The notes under the pieces are model-generated. The model was not told where the DNA came from and did not search any database. It saw only the letters and a list, made by a program, of their open reading frames with translations. From JBGFRR01 sp041695045 (GTDB taxonomy: Bacteria; Bacteroidota; Ignavibacteria; UBA10030): a stretch of 20,945 nt of DNA. Position numbers and translations under genes: made by a program. Where the stretch lies: positions 1 through 20,945 of the forward strand of contig JBGFRR010000100.1 in the NCBI GenBank assembly GCA_041695045.1, in the 5' to 3' direction. Below, piece by piece: positions 14,911 to 20,945 of this stretch. The stretch's first letter is position 1, and the number at the start of each line of letters is the position of its first letter.

Positions 14911-16911
14911 ATGAGACTCCTCACCCTCCTCGCCGTGCTGCTTCTTGTCGATGTTGATGACCTTCGTGCTCAGCGCAGTCTCGTGTACAACCCGGATGCA
15001 GAGCGTGTGTTCGAGATTGCGATGCGTCATTTCGTCGATGATGAATACCCGCAGGCGCTCACCTACTTTCGCTCGCTCATCAAGGATTTTCCTGAAAACC
15101 ATCGGCTGACGGCTGCTTACATCATGGGTGCAAAGTGTCATTACCGCATGGGAGAGAGCGAAGCGTCCATCGAAATGCTGAGAGAGTTTGTCCGACGATT
15201 TTCCACATCGACCTACCTTCCCGATGCGCAGTACACGCTCGGCCTGAACTTCCTCCGACAGCGCCGTTACAACGATGCAGCGAAGCAATTCATCGAGGCA
15301 TGGAGAGGAACTGCCGACTCTACGCTGGCCCGCCGTGCTGAAGCGCTGCTCGACCGATTGGCAGATTCCTTTCTGACGGCGCACGAGCTTGAGTCGCTGA
15401 TGGCCAGCGCGCCGTTGCCGCAGGCTCGTGTGTTGCTTGGTGTGCGACTGGCCGAACAGCAGCTTCAGGGCGGGAATCCGTCTGCGGCTCAGGAAACGCT
15501 ACGCCGTGTGCTCGCGGCGCAAGCCCACGGTCGCTATGCAGCTGAAGCGCGTGCTGTGCTCGACCGCATTCGTCGGGGAGGAGTGGTGAAGCTCGGCGTG
15601 ATTGTGCCACTGCTCGATGGCGACGATTCGGATGAATCACCCGCTGAACAAGATTTGTTGTATGGCTCCCAGCTCGCGGTGGATGAACACAACGAGCGTC
15701 ACTTTGTGAAAGTGAATCTCGAGGTTCGAAACTCTGGCCGAGATCCAGAGCGTGCCGTACGCCATACCGAAGAGCTTGCATCGGATTCTGAGGTCGTCGC
15801 CATCGTCGGGCCGGTCTACAGCGATGAAGCGCTCGCTTCCGCCCCCGTTGCCAATGCGCGGCGTATTCCGATGATCACGCCGACGGCAACCGCCGTCAGC
15901 ATCGGTGCTGTCGGCCCGTATGTGTTCCAGGCCAATCCGGACTATGCGATGCGCGGTCGGGCAATGGCGTTTGTCGCTGCGCGGCGTCTTCAAGCTCGCA
16001 GGTTCGCCGTCCTTGCTCCCGACGATAGTGTTCGTCGTGTATTCGTTCAAGGGTTTATCGATGAGGTCCAGGCGTTCGGAGGAGAGGTTGTTGATGTACA
16101 GTGGTATGAAGCGGGGACAACGGACCTTCGCTCGCAACTGATGGAGATGCGTCGACGCGCGTTTGAGTTGATGGATTTGACTGTCGTTGAGTTCTCATCG
16201 AAGATGCGCACACGGGATGTGACGAAAATGGTGGAGTGGGGTGTCCCGCAGCGTGTGGTGGATTCTCTGATTCTCCGCGAAAGTCGCGTCCCGCCGACCG
16301 TGTTGTTCGGTCCCAACGGCAAGCGCGTGGCAGATTCCCTCCGGATTCCGACGACGCGGCAGCGCATTCGATTCGATAGTCTTGCTGTCCCGGTACGCAC
16401 CATCGATGCCTTGTTTCTTCCCATCACGAATCCGGACGAGGTCAGCATCGTCAGCTCTCAGGTTCGGTACTTCAATTTCCATGCGTCTCTGCTCGGCAAT
16501 GAGGAGTGGAATAACCTTGATGAGCTCGACCGCAATCGTCAGCATGCGAGCGGAGTGTATTTCCCAACGGATAGCCGGGTCGATGAGCAGTCTTCCGAGT
16601 ATCGTCGGTTTGTCCAGCAGTATCGTCGTGTGTACGGCCGCGCGCCAACGCTCAGCGCGCTGTTTGCGTACGACGCGATGCGGATGCTGTTGAGTGTGAT
16701 TGCGGCAGGTGCGACCGGTCGAAATGAGATCATGGCAACGCTTGGCGCGCTGCCGGTGTATTCGGGCTTGCGGTCGAAGATCTCGTTCGATGCAAACGGT
16801 GTGAACGGATATTTGTCGGTACTGCAGTATACGAATCGAATCATCCGGCATGTCTGCGATGTGGATGTGGTGAAACGGCAGATATATGAGGACGCGAGCG
16901 ACAATGAGTAA
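14911..16911 (+). CDS. Exported TPR plus periplasmic-binding-protein-fold protein (LpoA-like architecture)
   Basis: The 666-residue protein starts at ATG 14911, because the first residues there form a signal peptide (MRLLTLLAVLLLVDVDDLRA, then Q). A longer frame upstream is a shadow of the TPR gene. Residues about 30-215 are TPR/Sel1-like helical repeats (FVDDEYPQALTYFRSLIKD, YRMGESEASIEML). From about 226 a type I periplasmic-binding domain begins with KLGVIVPLLDG, followed by VAIVGPVYSDEA and IPMITPTATA, and runs to about 650. Helical repeats followed by a PBP1-fold domain, and a total near 670 residues, match LpoA, the outer-membrane activator of PBP1A. Unlike LpoA it has no lipobox cysteine. 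It could instead be a solute-binding or sensor protein for the ABC system. Its stop overlaps radC by 8 bp. Confidence 0.85.
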   Translation: MRLLTLLAVLLLVDVDDLRAQRSLVYNPDAERVFEIAMRHFVDDEYPQALTYFRSLIKDFPENHRLTAAYIMGAKCHYRMGESEASIEMLREFVRRFSTSTYLPDAQYTLGLNFLRQRRYNDAAKQFIEAWRGTADSTLARRAEALLDRLADSFLTAHELESLMASAPLPQARVLLGVRLAEQQLQGGNPSAAQETLRRVLAAQAHGRYAAEARAVLDRIRRGGVVKLGVIVPLLDGDDSDESPAEQDLLYGSQLAVDEHNERHFVKVNLEVRNSGRDPERAVRHTEELASDSEVVAIVGPVYSDEALASAPVANARRIPMITPTATAVSIGAVGPYVFQANPDYAMRGRAMAFVAARRLQARRFAVLAPDDSVRRVFVQGFIDEVQAFGGEVVDVQWYEAGTTDLRSQLMEMRRRAFELMDLTVVEFSSKMRTRDVTKMVEWGVPQRVVDSLILRESRVPPTVLFGPNGKRVADSLRIPTTRQRIRFDSLAVPVRTIDALFLPITNPDEVSIVSSQVRYFNFHASLLGNEEWNNLDELDRNRQHASGVYFPTDSRVDEQSSEYRRFVQQYRRVYGRAPTLSALFAYDAMRMLLSVIAAGATGRNEIMATLGALPVYSGLRSKISFDANGVNGYLSVLQYTNRIIRHVCDVDVVKRQIYEDASDNE

Positions 16912-17626
16912 ACGGAAAGCTCCACCCACACTCTTCGAGCCTGCTCGATACAGAACGAGAATCAAAGATTGGCCTGAAGGGGAGCGTCCACGAGAAAAGA
17001 TGCAAGCCATCGGGGCGGCGCATCTCTCGGAAGCGGAGTTACTCGCGATTCTCCTCCGCACAGGAACGCCCGGCGCAACGGCGGTTGACCTTGCGAAGAA
17101 GCTTCTTTCCGATGGAAGAACGCTGCGCGACCTCGCGCGCTATTCTGTGGGCGACTACAAAGCGCTCGGCATTGGCAGTGCTCGTGCCTCGGCAATCGTG
17201 GCGGCATTCGAGCTTGCGCGGCGGTATGATGCAGCACAGACGGAAGGAAGACCGGTGTTTCGTTCCCCGGCGGATGCTGTGAGTCGCTACGGCCCGCGGT
17301 TGCGCGACTTGAAGCATGAAGAGTTTTGGGTTGTACTTCTCACGAACAGCAATCAGCTCATTCGTGCCGTCCGGATGACCAGCGGCACCACCAACTCTTC
17401 CCTGGTGCGCGTGGCAGAGTGCTTCAAAGATGCAATCCAGGAGAATGCGGCGGCGGTTCTCTTCGTCCATAACCATCCCAGCGGCAATCCCGAACCGAGT
17501 CAAGAAGACCGGATGATCACCAAGCAGCTTGTGAAAGCAGGAGAGCTTCTGCAGATTACGGTGCAGGATCACATCATCATCGCGGGGACGAGCTACACAA
17601 GCTTCCGCGAGCGGGGATGGATGTAG
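16904..17626 (+). CDS. radC: RadC/JAB-domain protein
   Basis: This 240-residue protein of the RadC family has two parts. The N-terminal helix-hairpin-helix region (about 27-105) includes LSEAELLAILLRTGTPG and ALGIGSARASAI. A JAB/MPN metalloprotease-like domain (about 115-240) has the metal motif HNHPSG starting at H189, continuing to PSQED with D202. Despite its name the family's role in DNA repair is doubtful and its activity is unproven. ATG 16904 lies within the end of the previous gene (8-bp overlap) and is preferred over the in-frame ATG at 16886, since MSKRK starts the natural basic N-terminus. It is the last gene of the transporter run, probably by position only. Confidence 0.95.
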   Translation: MSKRKAPPTLFEPARYRTRIKDWPEGERPREKMQAIGAAHLSEAELLAILLRTGTPGATAVDLAKKLLSDGRTLRDLARYSVGDYKALGIGSARASAIVAAFELARRYDAAQTEGRPVFRSPADAVSRYGPRLRDLKHEEFWVVLLTNSNQLIRAVRMTSGTTNSSLVRVAECFKDAIQENAAAVLFVHNHPSGNPEPSQEDRMITKQLVKAGELLQITVQDHIIIAGTSYTSFRERGWM

Positions 17627-17693
17627 CTGCGTCGTTGCCGTGGGCGACCATGGGACAGTAATGAGCAATGACTTTAGAACCGGGCGAATCCAC

Positions 17694-17722
17694 TTGACAT
17701 TGCTTTTTCTATTGGTTATCAT
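17694..17722 (+). promoter_or_regulatory. Consensus sigma70-type promoter
   Basis: TTGACA (17694-17699) and TATCAT (17717-17722) are separated by exactly 17 bp, upstream of the lipoprotein gene at 17780. A start near 17729 leaves a leader of about 50 bases, which includes GGAGG about seven bases before the ATG. Confidence 0.85.
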
Positions 17723-17779
17723 GGCAATGTTGATTTTTGAGCAGATTTCCAAGTTTACTATCTTCACGGGAGGGTTCTC

Positions 17780-18040
17780 ATGAAACGGTTTATCCCACTG
17801 CTGCTGAGCGCTCTGCTCGTTGGTGCCGTTCTCAGCGGATGCGCAAACAGGCCGAGTGAAGAGGAGATGAGACGATTAGACGCCTTGAAGGCTGAAGTTG
17901 CGTCGCTTGAACGGGAAGTGCAGAACAAGGAAGCAGAGAAGGTAGCCTTGCAGAAAGCGAATGCCGAGAAGGAAGCAAAACGCGAACAGCTCAAGAAAGA
18001 CAAAGCCGCCGTTGAGCAGCGCGCGAAGGGACAACAATAA
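17780..18040 (+). CDS. Small coiled-coil lipoprotein
   Basis: The 86-residue product has a classic lipoprotein signal peptide with lipobox LSGC, the lipidated residue being C21. The mature chain from about 25 to 80 is a continuous charged helix with Lys/Glu/Ala heptads (ALKAEVASLEREVQNKEAEK), so it should form a coiled coil. It resembles small Lpp-like or coiled-coil lipoproteins, but no named family is recognised. A strong ribosome-binding site (GGAGG) and a consensus promoter precede it, suggesting high expression. It is followed 29 bp later by another coiled-coil secreted protein with which it probably works. Serine after Arg-Pro near the cysteine and absence of Asp at +2 (Ala22) suggest transport to the outer membrane by the usual Lol rule, which is inference. 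Confidence 0.88.
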   Translation: MKRFIPLLLSALLVGAVLSGCANRPSEEEMRRLDALKAEVASLEREVQNKEAEKVALQKANAEKEAKREQLKKDKAAVEQRAKGQQ

Positions 18041-18069
18041 CCGACCACAGCAACCATAGGAGCATGCAG

Positions 18070-18819
18070 ATGAACTTTCGAATACTTCTGACGGCCATAC
18101 TCCTCGTTGGCGTTGTGGGGTCGGCATGGGCGCAGCAGGAAATGACCAAAGAGGAGTGGCAAAAACAGATTACCGAACTGACGGCGAAACGCGACCAGCT
18201 CAAGTCGAAGCTCGATGCACTCAATCGTGAAATTGAGGAACTGAAGCGGTTGGGTGCGGCCATAGATGGAGAAATCCAGGAACTCGAAGCGCAAGTGATG
18301 GCGCTCGTAGAACTCGATGCGGCGGGTGTACGAGCATTCGAAGCGCAGTTAGACCGGATTGACCAGTGGCTCAACGAAATGGCAAGGCTTTCCAGTCCCG
18401 ACCTCTGGGCGCGCCAAAAAGAATTAGATGATATTCAAAAGCTGATTGATGAAGCTCGAACACAAAAAGCCAGCTACCTTCCGCGTTACAACGACTGGCT
18501 TGACCGGCAGCAATCGCACCTCAATGGTTTGCGTGAGACCCTCAAGAAGTATGAGGAGTCGATAACGTACACTGTTGGGACGTGGTCCAAAGACCGGGAT
18601 TGTCTCTGGAACATCGCGAAGAAGCCGACGGTGTATGGCAACGCGTTTCTCTGGCCGAAGTTGTGGTGGGGCAATCGCGACAAAATTAAGAATCCCGACA
18701 TCATCCATCCGGGGCAGCAACTTCGGATTCCACCAAAAGGCGAACTCACGAGCAATGAACGTGCTGCCGAGCGGTCCTACTGGAAACGGAAACAAGCCGA
18801 AGGCAGCGTGAATCCATAG
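18070..18819 (+). CDS. Secreted coiled-coil protein with C-terminal LysM-like domain
   Basis: The 249-residue protein starts at ATG 18070, seven bases after AGGAG (18058-18062). The in-frame ATG at 18064 would leave only one base. It has a signal peptide cut near AWA/QQ (residue 21), a long coiled-coil region (about 28-165) and a LysM-like domain at about 167-222. The domain begins YTVGTWSKDRDCLWNIAK and ends with PDIIHPGQQLRIP. LysM domains bind peptidoglycan; the Trp-rich insert between the two LysM halves is unusual. Together with the upstream lipoprotein it would link the cell wall to another envelope layer, which is inference. A terminator follows 50 bp later, so these two genes form one transcription unit. 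Confidence 0.88.
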   Translation: MNFRILLTAILLVGVVGSAWAQQEMTKEEWQKQITELTAKRDQLKSKLDALNREIEELKRLGAAIDGEIQELEAQVMALVELDAAGVRAFEAQLDRIDQWLNEMARLSSPDLWARQKELDDIQKLIDEARTQKASYLPRYNDWLDRQQSHLNGLRETLKKYEESITYTVGTWSKDRDCLWNIAKKPTVYGNAFLWPKLWWGNRDKIKNPDIIHPGQQLRIPPKGELTSNERAAERSYWKRKQAEGSVNP

Positions 18820-18868
18820 CGAGGAGGCTTTCCCGACGGCAACAATCTGTGTATCGGAGATTTCACAG

Positions 18869-18913
18869 ACGCCCTTCCCGCGATGCAGCGGGCCGAAGGG
18901 CGTTTTGTTTTTT
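18869..18913 (+). terminator. Strong intrinsic terminator
   Basis: ACGCCCTTC (18869-18877) pairs with GAAGGGCGT (18895-18903). CCGC (78-81 of that block) and GCGG extend the stem towards a short loop, with a small bulge. The stem is followed by TTTTGTTTTTT. It closes the lipoprotein/LysM unit and insulates phoH. Confidence 0.88.
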
Positions 18914-18942
18914 CATCAGACCAAATGTGAAGAGGAGGACGA

Positions 18943-19932
18943 TTGACAGAACGTAAGATTCAACTCGGAGGAGTAGACGCCGTACAGCTCTTGGGCTTCA
19001 ACGACGTGAATCTCCAGTTGATTGAAGAGCGATTTGACGCGACAATCACGGTGAAGGCCGACCATGTGTATGTCCGTGGACAGGACGCAGAGGTGGCGAA
19101 GATCGAAAAGGTTGTTAAGGAACTCATCTACATTCTCAACAAGAACGGCAATCTCACCCCGACCGACGTCGAAACGGTGATCGACCTCGTTTCGGTCAAC
19201 GGCTCGTCGCCGAGCGTGCCTCAGGATGTGGCCGTCGACGATGCGGAGACGGCGATCCTGTATACGAAAGTTGGAGTCATCCGCGCCCGTACACCCGGAC
19301 AGAAGCGGTACATTCAGGAAGTCATGAAGAACGACATCGTTTTTGCCATCGGGCCGGCGGGGACGGGGAAGACATACCTCGCGGTGGCGATGGCTGTTGC
19401 GGCGCTCAAGAACCGGGATGTTACGCGAATCGTTCTCTCGCGTCCGGTTGTCGAAGCGGGAGAGAGTCTCGGATTCCTGCCGGGGGATTTCCGAGAGAAA
19501 GTTGATCCCTACCTGCGTCCGCTGTATGACGCGCTGGATGATATGCTGACCGCAGAGAGGCTTCGTAGCTACATGGAGAAGAGAATCATCGAGATTGTAC
19601 CGCTTGCGTACATGCGCGGACGAACGCTCCACAACTCGTTCGTCATTCTCGATGAGGCCCAAAACGCCTCTGCACTGCAGATGAAGATGTTCCTCACGCG
19701 ACTGGGTGTCCACTCACGCGCTATCATCACAGGCGACGTGACACAAATCGACCTTCCACAGAAAACCACGTCGGGGCTGGTACAGATTCAGGGAGTGTTG
19801 CAGAAGGTGCAGGGGATTTCGTTTGTGTATTTCGACAAGAACGACGTTGTGCGCCATCGGCTGGTGAAGGACATTATCGACGCATACGATCGCTTCCACA
19901 CGAATAACAAGGCACAAGGGGAGGGGGGCTAA
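18943..19932 (+). CDS. PhoH-like ATPase, TTG start
   Basis: This 329-residue protein belongs to the PhoH family of P-loop ATPases, linked by homology to RNA helicase or ribonuclease-associated functions; the cellular role is uncertain. Residues about 10-70 form a KH-like N-terminal part. Walker A is GPAGTGKT at 137-144 and Walker B is VILDEAQ at 234-240, followed by ITGDVTQIDLP. Length is standard for the short PhoH/YbeZ type. The start is TTG at 18943, supported by the strong AGGAGGA just upstream; the family's usual N-terminus fits and no ATG lies nearby. The gene stands alone after a terminator and converges with mazG, overlapping its end by 4 bp. Confidence 0.94.
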   Translation: MTERKIQLGGVDAVQLLGFNDVNLQLIEERFDATITVKADHVYVRGQDAEVAKIEKVVKELIYILNKNGNLTPTDVETVIDLVSVNGSSPSVPQDVAVDDAETAILYTKVGVIRARTPGQKRYIQEVMKNDIVFAIGPAGTGKTYLAVAMAVAALKNRDVTRIVLSRPVVEAGESLGFLPGDFREKVDPYLRPLYDALDDMLTAERLRSYMEKRIIEIVPLAYMRGRTLHNSFVILDEAQNASALQMKMFLTRLGVHSRAIITGDVTQIDLPQKTTSGLVQIQGVLQKVQGISFVYFDKNDVVRHRLVKDIIDAYDRFHTNNKAQGEGG

Positions 19933-20699
19933 CGGGTTTCTTGTTTCTTTCCTTCATCCCACATTCTGTCCATTTCCTCTACACGAACCTTTCCGGCTTC
20001 CTTGCCCTGCTTTCTCAGTTCGTGCTCGACCCTTCGGAAGCGCTTTGAGAACTTATCGCTGGCCTTCGTCAAAGCGAATTCCGGGTTGACGCCGAGGAAT
20101 CTGGCGTAGTTGACGAGCGCGAAGAACAGGTCCCCAAGCTCCTGTTCAATGCGGTCGCGGTTTCCCGACGTCTCGGCGTGCTGCAATTCGCCGACCTCCT
20201 CTTCGACCTTCTTCCACACGTCCTTCTTGTCCTTCCAATCGAATCCCACTTTTGCCGCCTTCTCCTGCAACCGCATCGCGCGTAGCAATGCAGGCAATTT
20301 CTTCGGCACGCCATCCAGAATGGACGAACGCCCCTCGCTCATCTTGATTGTTTCCCAGTTTGCCTTTACCTCGCGCGCCGTGCTGGCTTTTGTCGTCCCG
20401 AACACATGCGGATGCCTTCGGATAAGTTTCTCTGACGAGGCGCGGATGACATCGTCAATCGAAAACGCTCGTCGTTCCGACGCCATCACCGAATGCATGG
20501 CGACGTGGAGCAGTAAATCGCCTAACTCCATTTTTAAGGCGCCGAGGTCTTTTCCGTCGATGGCTTCGACGACTTCGTACGCTTCTTCAATCAGCATGGA
20601 GCGAATGGATTCGTGCGTTTGATCGCGATCCCATGGACACTCCCGCCGGAGCCGCCGGACGATAGCGATGTATTCATCGAATGCTGAGGTTTTCTTCAT
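19929..20699 (-). CDS. mazG: Nucleoside triphosphate pyrophosphohydrolase MazG
   Basis: MazG hydrolyses NTPs and dNTPs to the monophosphate and pyrophosphate, helping to clean the nucleotide pool. The 256-residue protein has two MazG domains. The first carries CPWDRDQTHESI (21-32) and the metal ligands E38, E39 and E42 with E58 and D61 (EEAYEVVEAI, ELGDLLLHV). The second carries EEEVGEL and EQELGDLFFALVNYAR in the C-terminal half. Length matches the two-domain family. The start is ATG at 20699 (MKKTSAFDEY). A longer frame to 20759 would begin inside the -35 element of its promoter and is rejected. It converges with phoH, with a 4-bp overlap at the 3' ends, so transcription of each gene reaches the other. 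Confidence 0.95.
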   Translation of the reverse strand: MKKTSAFDEYIAIVRRLRRECPWDRDQTHESIRSMLIEEAYEVVEAIDGKDLGALKMELGDLLLHVAMHSVMASERRAFSIDDVIRASSEKLIRRHPHVFGTTKASTAREVKANWETIKMSEGRSSILDGVPKKLPALLRAMRLQEKAAKVGFDWKDKKDVWKKVEEEVGELQHAETSGNRDRIEQELGDLFFALVNYARFLGVNPEFALTKASDKFSKRFRRVEHELRKQGKEAGKVRVEEMDRMWDEGKKQETR

Positions 20700-20730
20700 G
20701 GAGTTCCCCGTTGTTGTCGAATGACGGTGC

Positions 20731-20759
20731 ATCATAGGGAAAAGTCGAAGGAGATTCAA
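20731..20759 (-). promoter_or_regulatory. Sigma70-type promoter of mazG
   Basis: Read on the minus strand, TTGAAT (20759-20754) and TATGAT (20736-20731) are separated by 17 bp. A start near 20725 gives a leader of about 25 bases before ATG 20699. Confidence 0.78.
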
Positions 20760-20811
20760 CGGAGGCCGTCGTTGTTTTTTTGTCCATTTCTCGTTACCTT
20801 GAAACCGTTCG

Positions 20812-20945
20812 TTTGCGGATCCCGCTGTAGCGGGATTGGGAGCTACACAGATTTGGGGCTGTAGCTCAGTCCCAAAGTTGCTCCCGACGCTGTTTGTCGG
20901 GAATGCAACTTTGCGGATCCCGCTGTAGCGGGATTGGGAGCTACA
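20812..20945. repeat. Palindromic repeat element, two 36-bp copies
   Basis: Identical 36-bp copies occur at 20812-20847 and 20910-20945, 98 bp apart start to start; the second is cut by the window end. Each copy holds the perfect hairpin ATCCCGCT-GT-AGCGGGAT (20819-20836 and 20917-20934) and ends in GGGAGCTACA. Between them GAGCTACA (20840-20847) pairs with TGTAGCTC (20860-20867). The part at 20855-20870 reads GGGGCTGTAGCTCAGT, the same as the 5' end of many tRNAs, but no tRNA follows. The element fills the gap upstream of mazG. It is probably a dispersed, REP-like intergenic repeat. Confidence 0.8.
20873..20913. repeat. Long hairpin between the two repeat copies
   Basis: CAAAGTTGC-TCCCGAC (20873-20888) pairs with GTCGGGA (20896-20902) and GCAACTTTG (20905-20913), giving a 16-bp stem with a 2-base bulge and a 7-base loop. 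The right arm runs into the second 36-bp copy, so the stem and the copy form one compound palindrome. No T-run follows on either strand, so this is not a normal terminator. Confidence 0.75.

Noticed and set aside
20855..20870. Possible tRNA gene (GGGGCTGTAGCTCAGT)
   Set aside because: After these 16 bases there is no D-loop closure, anticodon stem or TTCGA T-loop at the right distance; the sequence goes into a long hairpin instead. Kept only as a tRNA-like segment of the repeat.

Overview
The window looks like a piece of bacterial chromosome, about 20.9 kb at a moderately high GC content, with closely packed housekeeping genes. The mix suggests the Bacteroidota/Chlorobi/Ignavibacteria (FCB) branch: a long IleRS of the eukaryote-like type with a GIHH signature, a Lys-tailed DksA/TraR zinc-finger protein next to lspA, a DUF6600-like W/Y-rich secreted protein, and a PBP1-fold protein with TPRs. 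This placement is inference from gene type and order; there is no rRNA or other phylogenetic anchor. Several promoters match the sigma70 consensus with 17-bp spacers (TTGACA/TATCAT, TTGAAA/TATATT, TTGAAT/TATGAT). That differs from the Bacteroides-type -33/-7 promoter.

Layout. (1) 1-2193 is an accessory region of visibly lower GC. It holds the 3' part of a type II restriction endonuclease, an overlapping beta-class DNA methyltransferase, and three small unknown ORFs. Two attC-like sites flank the small ORFs, so this stretch may be a remnant of an integron-style cassette array. (2) 2194-7633, plus strand: ileS, a dksA-like gene, lspA and rluD. ileS carries a small in-frame palindromic insertion, and an imperfect inverted-repeat spacer separates the dksA-like gene from lspA. 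(3) 7685-9372, minus strand: two secreted proteins. (4) 9592-11366, plus strand: a small unknown ORF and guaA, which appears to be leaderless. (5) 11522-17626, plus strand: a tight run of ABC ATPase, ABC-2-type permease, TPR protein, TPR plus PBP1-fold secreted protein, and radC. (6) 17694-18913: a self-contained two-gene unit with consensus promoter and terminator, encoding a coiled-coil lipoprotein and a coiled-coil/LysM secreted protein. (7) phoH-like (plus, TTG start) converges on mazG (minus), with a 4-bp overlap. (8) 20812-20945: an intergenic palindromic repeat element with two identical 36-bp copies, running off the window end.

The core genes cover translation (ileS), ribosomal RNA modification (rluD), lipoprotein processing (lspA), purine synthesis (guaA), transcription control (dksA-like), nucleotide-pool cleaning (mazG) and envelope functions. 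The least ordinary parts are the cassette-like accessory island at the left end and the palindromic repeat at the right end. I saw no CRISPR array, no transposase, and no complete tRNA or rRNA gene.
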